64,000 nucleotides of DNA, taken from an uncultured Prevotella sp. GTDB taxonomy: Bacteria > Bacteroidota > Bacteroidia > Bacteroidales > Bacteroidaceae. A program made the position numbers and the translations under genes. The notes under the pieces were generated by a model. It had not been told where the DNA came from, did not search any database, and saw nothing but the letters and a program-made list of their open reading frames with translations. Shown one piece after another: positions 52,254 to 60,405 of this stretch. How positions within the stretch are numbered: position 1 is the first letter of the stretch; the number at the start of each line of letters is the position of its first letter. Location: the NCBI GenBank assembly GCA_900317685.1, contig ONHQ01000010.1, forward strand, positions 25,536-89,535. Direction: 5' to 3'.

Positions 52254-52313
52254 ATGATGAATCATGTATCTGCATATTGGTGGTGGCGTAGCTCAAGATC
52301 TAAAAAGTCGTGA
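52254..52313 (+). CDS. trp leader peptide with three consecutive Trp codons
   Basis: A 19-codon frame, MMNHVSAYWWWRSSRSKKS, starts about 24 bases after the predicted transcription start and has three TGG codons in a row (52278-52286). A terminator hairpin follows 38 bases after the stop, ahead of trpD. This is the classic arrangement in which ribosome stalling at Trp codons controls transcription of the biosynthetic genes. Too short for gene finders. Function is inferred from layout. Confidence 0.82.
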   Translation: MMNHVSAYWWWRSSRSKKS

Positions 52314-52351
52314 GTCGAGAAGCCGTGTGGGTACTACATCCAACAACATAC

Positions 52352-52384
52352 AAAGGCCTGTCGTTCTTGCGACAGGCCTTTTTT
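52352..52384 (+). terminator. trp attenuator
   Basis: A perfect 12-pair stem, AAAGGCCTGTCG with CGACAGGCCTTT, around a TTCTTG loop, followed by a run of T. CGAGAAGCC at 52316-52324 can pair with the 5' side (7 of 9) and is a candidate antiterminator strand. It lies 80 bases before trpD. Confidence 0.85.
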
Positions 52385-52463
52385 AATGCTGAATGTTGAA
52401 GGATGAAGGATGAATTGAAAAATTAAAAAACAGACAAATATAAATATTAAAACATAAACGCTT

Positions 52464-53468
52464 ATGGACATCAAGGCTATTTTCAACCGCCTCCTCAACC
52501 ACGAGGAGCTGAAACGTGAAGAGACAAAGGAACTGCTCATCGCCATCACACGCGGTGAACTCAACGACGCAGAGATCGCAGCATTGCTGACCGCCATTCA
52601 GATGCGCGGCATCAGTGTAGAGGAACTGCTCGGTTTCCGCGATGGCATTCTCGCCACGGGCGTACCCGTACCTTTGGACTGTGACCGCTATATCGATGTG
52701 GTCGGTACCGGCGGTGACCGCAAGAACACTTTCAACATCTCCACGACAGCCTGCTTCGTCATTGCCGGTGCAGGATATAAAGTGGCAAAACACGGCAACT
52801 ACGCAGCCACAAGCGTCAGCGGCGCGTCGAACGTTATCAAGAACCATGGCGTGAACTTCACCGCTGACCTCGACAAGCTCAACCGCTCCATCAACGAGTG
52901 CGGCATCGTCTATCTCCATGCCCAGCTCTTCGCCAAAGCCATGAAGTTCGTCGGTGCCATCCGCAAGGCTCTGCCCTTCCCGACCTTCTTCAATCTCCTT
53001 GGCCCGATCATCAACCCGTCAAAACCTCAGTGCCAGCTGCTCGGCGTGGCTAACCTCGACCAGATGCGCCTCTATCAGCAGGTTTACCAAAAGATCGGTA
53101 TCGACTACGGCATCGTCAACAGCATCGACGGATATGACGAGATCTCACTCACTGGACCGTTTAAGGTGACCACGGCAGACTACGAGCGCGTGTTCAAACC
53201 GGCTGAGCTGGGCTTCGACATTGCCAAACCGGAGGAGATACAGGCAGGTGCCACTGAGGAAGAGGCTAAGGGGATCTTCGACAACGTACTGGCCAACACA
53301 GCACTGCCCGCACAGAAAAACATCGTGCTCGCCAACGCTGCCTTCGGCATACAAGTCTATGAGAAAGGCAAGAAAACGATTGAGGAGTGCATAGACATCG
53401 CACGCGAGAGCATCGACAGTGGCAAGGCGCTCAACACCTTCAAGAAGTTTGTGGAACTCAACTCGTAA
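52464..53468 (+). CDS. trpD: Anthranilate phosphoribosyltransferase
   Basis: 334 residues. It joins anthranilate to PRPP in tryptophan synthesis. Family motifs: GTGGDRKNTFNIST (PRPP loop), KHGNYAATSVSGASNV, LPFPTFFNLLGPIINPS. First gene of the trp operon here, behind the leader and attenuator. Confidence 0.96.
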   Translation: MDIKAIFNRLLNHEELKREETKELLIAITRGELNDAEIAALLTAIQMRGISVEELLGFRDGILATGVPVPLDCDRYIDVVGTGGDRKNTFNISTTACFVIAGAGYKVAKHGNYAATSVSGASNVIKNHGVNFTADLDKLNRSINECGIVYLHAQLFAKAMKFVGAIRKALPFPTFFNLLGPIINPSKPQCQLLGVANLDQMRLYQQVYQKIGIDYGIVNSIDGYDEISLTGPFKVTTADYERVFKPAELGFDIAKPEEIQAGATEEEAKGIFDNVLANTALPAQKNIVLANAAFGIQVYEKGKKTIEECIDIARESIDSGKALNTFKKFVELNS

Positions 53469-53470
53469 AG

Positions 53471-53506
53471 GGAGGAGCCCCCCTCTAACTCCCCCCAAGG
53501 GGGGAG
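53471..53506. repeat. GC-rich hairpin repeat between trpD and trpC
   Basis: CCCCCCTCTAACTCCCCCC with AAGGGGGGAG makes a hairpin. Similar units occur at 62594-62625 and 62682-62715. Confidence 0.6.
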
Positions 53507-53561
53507 GATCGCAATACCGACAAGGACGAATGGGGAGAAACTTGTAGAAAAACAGAATAAC

Positions 53562-54368
53562 ATGGACATATTAGAAGAAATCGTAGCCCACAAAGTGGAG
53601 GAACTGCAGGAGCGGATGGACTTCATCCCGCCCCGCCGCCTCTATTCGCTCGTGGAGGAACAGATCAAGAAGGAGACCAGCGCACCGGCTTCGATGCGCC
53701 AGGCTCTCATGGACTCACCAACGGGCATCATCGCTGAGTTTAAACGCAAGTCGCCCAGCAAAGGCTGGATCAAGCAGGAAGGCAAGGCTTCGGTCATCCC
53801 CCTGAGCTATCAGCAACACGGTGCTGCCGCGCTGAGTATCCTCACCGACACGAAATTCTTCGGTGGCTACGACGAGTATATCCAGCAGGCCAGGGCAGCC
53901 GGCGTGACGATACCTATATTATATAAGAACTTTGTCATCGACGAATACCAGCTCTTCCAAGCCCGCTACTGCGGTGCTTCTGCCGTACTGCTCATCGCTG
54001 CCTGCCTGGAAAAGGACAAATGCCGCGACCTCCTGCACATGGCACACGAGCTCGGGCTGGAGGCTCTGCTGGAGATGCACGGCGAGGAGGACTTTGAATA
54101 CGCCGATATAGAGCCGGACATGTACGGCATCAACAACCGCAACCTCGGTACTTTCGTCACCGACGTGAACAACAGCTTCCGTCTCGCCGAGCGTCTGCCG
54201 AAAGGTGTGTGCACGGTGAGCGAGAGTGGTATCGGCGATCCCGACACCATCCGACAGCTGCGCGAGGTAGGCTTCCACGGCTTCCTCATGGGCGAACACT
54301 TCATGAAAGCAGACGATCCCGGCGAGCAACTGGCAAGACTGATACGAATGTTGAGTGTTGAAAGATGA
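53562..54368 (+). CDS. trpC: Indole-3-glycerol-phosphate synthase
   Basis: 268 residues. It closes the ring of 1-(o-carboxyphenylamino)-deoxyribulose-5-P. Motifs: IIAEFKRKSPSKGWI, YGINNRNLGTFVTDV (substrate loop), CTVSESGI and GFLMGEHFMKADDPG. It follows trpD after a 93-base gap that holds a GC-rich repeat. Confidence 0.96.
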   Translation: MDILEEIVAHKVEELQERMDFIPPRRLYSLVEEQIKKETSAPASMRQALMDSPTGIIAEFKRKSPSKGWIKQEGKASVIPLSYQQHGAAALSILTDTKFFGGYDEYIQQARAAGVTIPILYKNFVIDEYQLFQARYCGASAVLLIAACLEKDKCRDLLHMAHELGLEALLEMHGEEDFEYADIEPDMYGINNRNLGTFVTDVNNSFRLAERLPKGVCTVSESGIGDPDTIRQLREVGFHGFLMGEHFMKADDPGEQLARLIRMLSVER

Positions 54369-54392
54369 ATGTTGAATGAAGACCATAGCGTT

Positions 54393-55082
54393 ATGAACTA
54401 TCAATTGATCAAGGTTTGTGGCATGCGCGACGCGCAGAACATCCGCGAGGTGGCGGCCTTAGGCGTGAACCTCATCGGTCTGATCTTCTACCCTAAGAGT
54501 CCGCGATACGTCGAGAGCATCTCGTCGGATGCGGGGATCATTCCGGATTATAGTAGTCTCAAAGAGGGGAGCGATCCGCAGGACAAACAATATAAAACGG
54601 TCGGCGTCTTCGTCGACGACATGCCTCAGAACATTGTCACCGCCGTGTACAACTATCATCTGAGCTACGTGCAACTTCACGGCGACGAGAGTCCCGTGAT
54701 GATCGACAACCTGCGGCGGACACTTGTTCCCGACATCGTACCACAGATAAAGATCATCAAAGCCATCAGCGTATCCAGTACTGAGGACTTGAAACGTTGC
54801 GAACAATATGAGGGGCATGTCGACCTCTTTCTCTTCGACACGAAATGCAAAGGCTACGGCGGCAGCGGACAGAAATACGACTGGTCGGTACTTGAGGCTT
54901 ACACGGGACAGACGCCATTCTTGCTTAGCGGTGGCATTGGACCGGACGACGCTGACCGACTGCGTGACTTCCACCATCCACAATGCGTCGGCATAGACCT
55001 CAACAGCAAGTTCGAAACGGCACCGGGAATGAAGGATATAAACCTGCTGCAAAACTTCCTTCATCAATTGAACAAACAATAA
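54393..55082 (+). CDS. trpF: Phosphoribosylanthranilate isomerase
   Basis: 229 residues from the ATG at 54393 (MNYQLIKVCGMRDAQNI); an ATG at 54369 directly after the trpC stop would add 8 unlikely residues. Motifs VQLHGDE and FLLSGGIGPDDADRLRDF with GIDLNSKFETAPGMKD are typical. It acts between the trpD and trpC reactions. Confidence 0.95.
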   Translation: MNYQLIKVCGMRDAQNIREVAALGVNLIGLIFYPKSPRYVESISSDAGIIPDYSSLKEGSDPQDKQYKTVGVFVDDMPQNIVTAVYNYHLSYVQLHGDESPVMIDNLRRTLVPDIVPQIKIIKAISVSSTEDLKRCEQYEGHVDLFLFDTKCKGYGGSGQKYDWSVLEAYTGQTPFLLSGGIGPDDADRLRDFHHPQCVGIDLNSKFETAPGMKDINLLQNFLHQLNKQ

Positions 55083-55091
55083 AATAGGAAT

Positions 55092-55868
55092 ATGAATAAG
55101 ATCAACCAACTCTTTTCTACCCGTGGCGACCGCAAGTTGCTGTCGCTCTATTTCTGCGCCGGCTGCCCTACGTTGGAGGGAACGGCCGACGTGATTCTCG
55201 CCATGCAGCGTCATGGCATCGACATGATCGAGGTGGGCATTCCCTTCAGCGACCCACTTGCCGACGGTCCGGTGATACAGAGTGCGGGCACGGTAGCCTT
55301 GAAGAACGGCACGACACTTAAGAAGATCTTCGCACAACTGAAGGCTATCAAGAATCAGGTCACCATCCCCTTGGTGATGATGGGGTATCTCAATGTCATC
55401 ATGCACTATGGGCTGGACAACTTCTTCCGCAGCTGTGTGGAGAGTGGTGCCAGCGGTTGCATCATCCCCGACCTGCCGTTCAAAGATTATATGGATGTGG
55501 TGAAGCCCATCGCTGACAAATACGACATCCGGGTGATCATGATGATCACGCCAGAGACCAGTGAGGAGCGAATCCGCTTCATCGATGAGCACACCGATGG
55601 CTTTATATATATGGTGTCATCAGCCAGCATCACGGGCGCGCAGAAGAGTTTTGGTGAGGCTAAGCAGGCTTACTTCCGGCATATCAACTCGATGCACCTC
55701 CACAATCCCCGCATGATCGGTTTCGGCATCAGCAACAAGCAGACCTTAGAGAGCGCACAGCAGAATGCTGCCGGTGCCATCATCGGCTCAAAGTTCGTCA
55801 CGCTGCTCAACGAGACAAAAGACCCCGACAAAGCACTTGACCTATTGTTTGACGCTTTAAAGAAATAA
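55092..55868 (+). CDS. trpA: Tryptophan synthase alpha subunit
   Basis: 258 residues. It cleaves indole-3-glycerol phosphate to indole. Motifs: MIEVGIPFSDPLADGPVIQ (catalytic Glu), GCIIPDLPFKDY (catalytic Asp), GFGISNKQT. It precedes trpB by 3 bases, the reverse of the usual trpB-trpA order. Confidence 0.96.
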   Translation: MNKINQLFSTRGDRKLLSLYFCAGCPTLEGTADVILAMQRHGIDMIEVGIPFSDPLADGPVIQSAGTVALKNGTTLKKIFAQLKAIKNQVTIPLVMMGYLNVIMHYGLDNFFRSCVESGASGCIIPDLPFKDYMDVVKPIADKYDIRVIMMITPETSEERIRFIDEHTDGFIYMVSSASITGAQKSFGEAKQAYFRHINSMHLHNPRMIGFGISNKQTLESAQQNAAGAIIGSKFVTLLNETKDPDKALDLLFDALKK

Positions 55869-55871
55869 ATA

Positions 55872-57080
55872 ATGAAAAATTCGACTAATCCAACAAAGGA
55901 TGGCTTCTTTGGCCAGTTTGGCGGAGCCTACGTCCCCGAGATATTATATAAATGTGTACACGACCTGCAGGACGCTTACCTGCCGATCATCGAGAGCGAG
56001 GAGTTTAAACAGGAGTTCCGCACGCTGCTGCGTGACTATGCCGGCCGTCCATCACCACTCTACTACGCCAAGCGCATGAGCGAGCGCTACGGCTGCCAGC
56101 TCTATCTCAAGCGCGAGGACCTCAACCACACGGGAGCGCACAAGATCAACAACGCCATCGGACAGATACTCCTCGCACGCAAGATGGGCAAGACACGCAT
56201 CATCGCTGAGACCGGAGCCGGACAGCACGGCGTGGCAACAGCCACGGTCTGCGCGCTCTTCGGCATGGAGTGTGAGATCTTCATGGGTAAGACCGATGTG
56301 GAGCGACAGCATCCCAACGTGGAACGTATGCGCATGCTCGGTGCCAAGGTCCATCCCGTCACCACCGGCAATATGACGCTTTCCGACGCCTGCTCAGAAG
56401 CAATCCGCGACTGGTGTTGCCATCCCGAGGATACCTTCTACCTCGTTGGCTCTACGATGGGCCCACACCCCTACCCCGACATCGTGGCGAAGATGCAGAG
56501 CGTCATCAGCGAGGAGATCAAATGGCAACTCAAAGAAAAGATCGGGCGTGACTATCCCGACTATCTCATCGCCTGCGTAGGTGGTGGCAGCAACGCAGCC
56601 GGTACCATCTATCACTATGTCGACGATGACCGCGTAAAGATCGTGCTCGCCGAAGCAGGCGGTCACGGCATCGACACCGACTACACCGCTGCCACCATGC
56701 ACTGTGGCACGGAGGGCATCATCCACGGCGCCCGCACACTGGTGATGCAAACCGACGACGGTCAGATCAAGGAGGCGTTTACCATCTCCGCCGGTCTCGA
56801 CTATCCGGGCATCGGGCCCATGCACGCCTATCTCGCCCAGCAGGGACGCGAGCAGGTGCTTGCCATCAACGACGACGAGGCTATCTATGCCGGCTATGAG
56901 CTCACACACACCGAGGGCATCATACCCGCCATCGAGAGCGCACACGCTGTCGCTGCCCTCCGCAAACTGTCCTTCAAACCCTCCGACGTGGTGGTGCTCA
57001 CCGTCAGCGGACGTGGCGACAAGGACATGAACACTTATCTCACTCACAAAGACATGGCGAAAGAATATGGAAAGTTTTAA
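55872..57080 (+). CDS. trpB: Tryptophan synthase beta subunit
   Basis: 402 residues. It joins indole and serine using pyridoxal phosphate bound to Lys91 (KREDLNHTGAHKINNA), with GGGSNAAG for the cofactor phosphate. Its end overlaps trpE by 14 bases, suggesting translational coupling. Confidence 0.97.
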   Translation: MKNSTNPTKDGFFGQFGGAYVPEILYKCVHDLQDAYLPIIESEEFKQEFRTLLRDYAGRPSPLYYAKRMSERYGCQLYLKREDLNHTGAHKINNAIGQILLARKMGKTRIIAETGAGQHGVATATVCALFGMECEIFMGKTDVERQHPNVERMRMLGAKVHPVTTGNMTLSDACSEAIRDWCCHPEDTFYLVGSTMGPHPYPDIVAKMQSVISEEIKWQLKEKIGRDYPDYLIACVGGGSNAAGTIYHYVDDDRVKIVLAEAGGHGIDTDYTAATMHCGTEGIIHGARTLVMQTDDGQIKEAFTISAGLDYPGIGPMHAYLAQQGREQVLAINDDEAIYAGYELTHTEGIIPAIESAHAVAALRKLSFKPSDVVVLTVSGRGDKDMNTYLTHKDMAKEYGKF

Positions 57081-58500
57081 GTTTGAGACGAGAACAAATA
57101 AGATTCTCGCCGACCTCTATACACCCGTAGCCGTATACATGCGGCTGCGCGACATCTATCCGCAGAGTGCGCTGATGGAGAGCTCGGACTATCACGGCTC
57201 GGAAAACGCACGGTCGTTTATCGGCATCAACCCGATTGCCTCCATCGCTGTCAGTCATGGTAAGACGATCATCACGCTACCCGACGGCACCACCGAGGAA
57301 CATGAGTTGCCCGCCACGGGGCCCGGCAAGGGCGAGGCCTGCAAGCTGGCCATCGTCAAAGACTTCGACGACTTCATCCATCGCTTCCATATCGAAGGCG
57401 AGGGTGCCAACTTCTGCGGCCTCTACGGCTACACGGCCTTCAACGCCGTGCGCTACTTCGAGAACATCGAGGTCAAGGACACGACGATGGCAAAGAACGA
57501 TGCACCCGACATCTACTATATCCTCTACCGCGACCTCATCGTCTTCGACCATTTCAACAACACGATGACGTTCATCACCCTGGCCAAGAACAGCGACGAC
57601 GGCAACCGTCAGCTCGCCGACTTGCAGCGCGCGGTGAACAAGGCAAGCGTGAAGCCCTATAGCTTCCACCCCGTCGGCGAGGCTACCTCTACGCTCACCG
57701 ATGAGGAGCACAAGGCCAACATCCGGCGCTGTGTCAAGCACTGCCTGCGCGGTGACGTCTTCCAGATCGTCATCTCGCGCCGCTTCGTCCAGCGCTACGA
57801 GGGTGACGACTTCAAGCTCTACCGCGCCCTGCGCTCCATCAACCCGTCGCCCTATCTCTTCTATTTCGATTTCGGCGGCTTCCGCATCTTCGGCTCCAGC
57901 CCGGAGACCCACAACCGCATCGAAGGCGACACCGCATATATCGACCCGATCGCCGGTACTACCAAGCGCACGGGCAACGCCGACCAGGACCGCCGTGCCG
58001 CTGAGTTCCTGCGCAACGACCCGAAGGAAAACGCTGAGCACGTGATGCTCGTGGACTTAGCACGCAACGACCTGAGCCGCAACTGCCACGACGTGAAGGT
58101 GGACTTCTACAAGGACATGCAGTTCTACAGCCACGTCATCCACCTCGTCAGCCGCGTCAGCGGTAAACTCAACAAGGGTGCTGACCACATCAAGGCATTC
58201 TTCGACACCTTCCCCGCCGGTACACTATCGGGGGCCCCTAAGGTACGCGCCATGCAGCTCATCAGCGAGATGGAGCCCCACAACCGCGGCGCTTACGGCG
58301 GTTGCATCGGCTTCATCGGCCTCAACGGCAATCTCAACCAAGCCATCGTCATCCGCACATTCATCAGTCGCGGCGGTGAGCTGTGGTTCCAGGCCGGCAG
58401 CGGTGTGGTGGCCAAGAGCAACGATGCCTATGAACTCAACGAGAGCAACAACAAACTCGGCGCACTCGTCAAGGCCATCAAGATTGCTGAGAAGCTATAA
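57067..58500 (+). CDS. trpE: Anthranilate synthase component I
   Basis: 477 residues. It forms anthranilate from chorismate with TrpG. The feedback-site-like LMESSDYHG near the N-terminus and the chorismate domain with DVFQIVISRRF, IAGTTKRTG, HVMLVDLARNDLSRN and GTLSGAPKVRAM are all present. It overlaps trpB and is followed by trpG after 86 bases. Confidence 0.96.
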   Translation: MESFKFETRTNKILADLYTPVAVYMRLRDIYPQSALMESSDYHGSENARSFIGINPIASIAVSHGKTIITLPDGTTEEHELPATGPGKGEACKLAIVKDFDDFIHRFHIEGEGANFCGLYGYTAFNAVRYFENIEVKDTTMAKNDAPDIYYILYRDLIVFDHFNNTMTFITLAKNSDDGNRQLADLQRAVNKASVKPYSFHPVGEATSTLTDEEHKANIRRCVKHCLRGDVFQIVISRRFVQRYEGDDFKLYRALRSINPSPYLFYFDFGGFRIFGSSPETHNRIEGDTAYIDPIAGTTKRTGNADQDRRAAEFLRNDPKENAEHVMLVDLARNDLSRNCHDVKVDFYKDMQFYSHVIHLVSRVSGKLNKGADHIKAFFDTFPAGTLSGAPKVRAMQLISEMEPHNRGAYGGCIGFIGLNGNLNQAIVIRTFISRGGELWFQAGSGVVAKSNDAYELNESNNKLGALVKAIKIAEKL

Positions 58501-58586
58501 GACACAATAGGAAATCATAGATTCAAAGAAGGAATAAGCATCTGAAAGAACTTATTCTATCAAGGATTTGAGAATTTAAGAATGAT

Positions 58587-59150
58587 ATGAAAATCGTTAT
58601 CATAGACAATTACGACAGCTTCACATACAACCTCGCGCACTTGGTGAAGCAGTTAGGTGCCGAGGTGGAGGTCTACCGCAACGACCAGTTCACGCTCGGT
58701 CAGTTGGAGCCCTTCGACAAAATCATACTCAGTCCCGGTCCCGGCATCCCCAGCGAGGCCGGCCTGCTCCTTGATGTCATCAAGACCTACGCCGGACGCA
58801 AGCCCATGCTCGGCGTGTGTCTCGGCCATCAGGCCATCGGTGAGGTCTTCGGCGCGAAGCTTGAGAACCTCAGCGAAGTGTATCATGGCGTAGCCACCGA
58901 GGGCACACAGTTTGGCAACGACCCGATCTTCGACGGACTGCCCAAGCGTCTGCTCATGGGCCGCTACCATAGTTGGGTGGTCAGCCGCACGGAGTTCCCC
59001 GCCTCCCTTGAGGTCACTGCCGTCAGCGACGACGGACAGATCATGGGACTGCGCCACCGGCACTACAACATCCACGGCATACAGTTCCACCCCGAAAGCG
59101 TGCTCACACCGATGGGCAGCAAGATCGTGGAGAACTGGCTCAAAGGATAA
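58587..59150 (+). CDS. trpG: Anthranilate synthase component II (glutamine amidotransferase)
   Basis: 187 residues. The class I glutaminase triad is intact: Cys78 (GVCLGHQAIGE), His168 and Glu170 (QFHPES), with PGPGIPSEAG in the oxyanion region. It supplies ammonia to TrpE. A pabA role is possible in theory, but its position as the last trp gene supports trpG. Confidence 0.94.
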   Translation: MKIVIIDNYDSFTYNLAHLVKQLGAEVEVYRNDQFTLGQLEPFDKIILSPGPGIPSEAGLLLDVIKTYAGRKPMLGVCLGHQAIGEVFGAKLENLSEVYHGVATEGTQFGNDPIFDGLPKRLLMGRYHSWVVSRTEFPASLEVTAVSDDGQIMGLRHRHYNIHGIQFHPESVLTPMGSKIVENWLKG

Positions 59151-59472
59151 CAGCCTCACCCCCATGCCCCTCTACAACAGCCTCACCCCCAACCCCTCTA
59201 CAGCCTCACCCCCAACCCCTCTCCAAAGGCGAGGGGAGTAGAATGCTCTGCGGGTGCAGCCTCACCCCCTATCCCCTCTACAGCCTCACCCCCATGCCCC
59301 TCTCCAAAGGAGAGGGGAGTAGAATGCTTTGCGGGCGAAGGGAATGGCGAAAGTGTGTCCTTTTGGGAATTCTTCTTCATGCTCAAATAATTGTTTATCT
59401 AACATATCACTCCCCTCTCCCTTGGAGAGGGGTTGGGGGTGAGGCCGGAGAGGGGTTAGGGGGCAAGTTTTT
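59151..59472. repeat. GC-rich hairpin repeats after the trp operon
   Basis: Several CAGCCTCACCCCC / CCCCTCTCC units (59151-59330) face an inverted block (59408-59448) with GGAGAGGGG and GGGGGTGAGGC. They can form strong hairpins and may end both trpG and panB transcripts. No gene seen. Confidence 0.6.
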
Positions 59473-60291
59473 TTAGTAGCTCTCCTCCTCGTTGGGGAAA
59501 TCCGTGCTTTTCACTGCTTGCACATACGCCTGCACACCCTCTGTCATGCACTTACAGACATCGGCAAAGTGGCGGAGGAACTTCGGCTTGAAGCCCTGTG
59601 TCATACCTAAAGCATCGGCGTAGACGAGCACCTGGCCGTCGGTATCGGGACCTGCGCCAATGCCGATCGTAGCGGCTTTGACCTCGCGAGTCACCTGCGC
59701 AGCCAGCTTGGCAGGCACCTTCTCTAAGGTGATGGCGAAAGCACCGGCCTCGTCGAGGGCGTGAGCGTCGGCAAGCAGCTGGCGCGCCTCAGCCTCTTCC
59801 TTGGCACGAAGACCATAGCCGCCGAACTTATGGATGCTCTGCGGAGTGAGGCCTAAATGTCCCACGACAGGCACGCCGGCCTCCACGATGGCACGCACCG
59901 TGTCGGCAATAGACACTCCGCCTTCCATCTTCACGGCGTCGACACCCGTCTCCTTCATAATGCGGATGGCGTTGCGCACACCCTCCTCACGGCTCACCTG
60001 GTAAGAGCCAAACGGCATGTCGCACACCACCAAGCAGTGCTGGCAGGCACGCGCCACGGCACGCGCATGGTAGATCATCTGGTCCACGGTGATCGGCAGC
60101 GTGTCGGCATTGCCCGCCATCACGTTCGAGGCAGAGTCACCGACGAGGATCGCGTCGATGCCCGCACGGTCGAGGATGCCAGCCGTCGTAAAGTCGTAAG
60201 CTGTCATCTGGGCAATCTTCTCGCCCGCGGCTTTCATCTCCAAAATAGTCGTTGTTGTAATCTTTTTCTTGTCTGTTGTTAAATAACCCAT
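59473..60291 (-). CDS. panB: 3-methyl-2-oxobutanoate hydroxymethyltransferase
   Basis: 272 residues, the normal PanB length. It makes ketopantoate, the first committed step to pantothenate. Motifs: MTAYDFTTAGILDRAGID, LVGDSASNVMAG, GSYQVSREEGVRNA, KMEGG, GVPVVGHLGLTPQS and IGIGAGPDTDGQVLVYAD. It is divergent from coaBC with overlapping promoter boxes. Confidence 0.96.
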   Translation of the reverse strand: MGYLTTDKKKITTTTILEMKAAGEKIAQMTAYDFTTAGILDRAGIDAILVGDSASNVMAGNADTLPITVDQMIYHARAVARACQHCLVVCDMPFGSYQVSREEGVRNAIRIMKETGVDAVKMEGGVSIADTVRAIVEAGVPVVGHLGLTPQSIHKFGGYGLRAKEEAEARQLLADAHALDEAGAFAITLEKVPAKLAAQVTREVKAATIGIGAGPDTDGQVLVYADALGMTQGFKPKFLRHFADVCKCMTEGVQAYVQAVKSTDFPNEEESY

Positions 60292-60314
60292 GTTGATTAG
60301 TTCTTTTACAAGTG

Positions 60315-60343
60315 CAAAGTTATATAATTATTTTGTAACTTTG
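60315..60343. promoter_or_regulatory. Divergent promoter boxes for panB and coaBC
   Basis: TAACTTTG occurs on the minus strand (60322-60315, towards panB) and on the plus strand (60336-60343, towards coaBC), 13 bases apart. Each -33 region would fall on the other's -7 box. Confidence 0.6.
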
Positions 60344-60405
60344 TAGCCAATAAGGCAATTGTCTGTAAAGACCAAGCTCATTTATTCATTTCAACTCGCA
60401 GCGAA

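Larger units (their letters stand above)
51967..52463. other. Intergenic region holding the trp promoter, leader and attenuator
   Basis: The left part (51967-52180) shows a short coding-like stretch (52072-52173) with no recognised family. The right part is the trp control region described separately. Confidence 0.6.

Noticed and set aside
52254-52384. tRNA or T-box in the trp leader
   Set aside because: No cloverleaf or T-box sequence; the Trp-codon peptide and terminator explain the region better.
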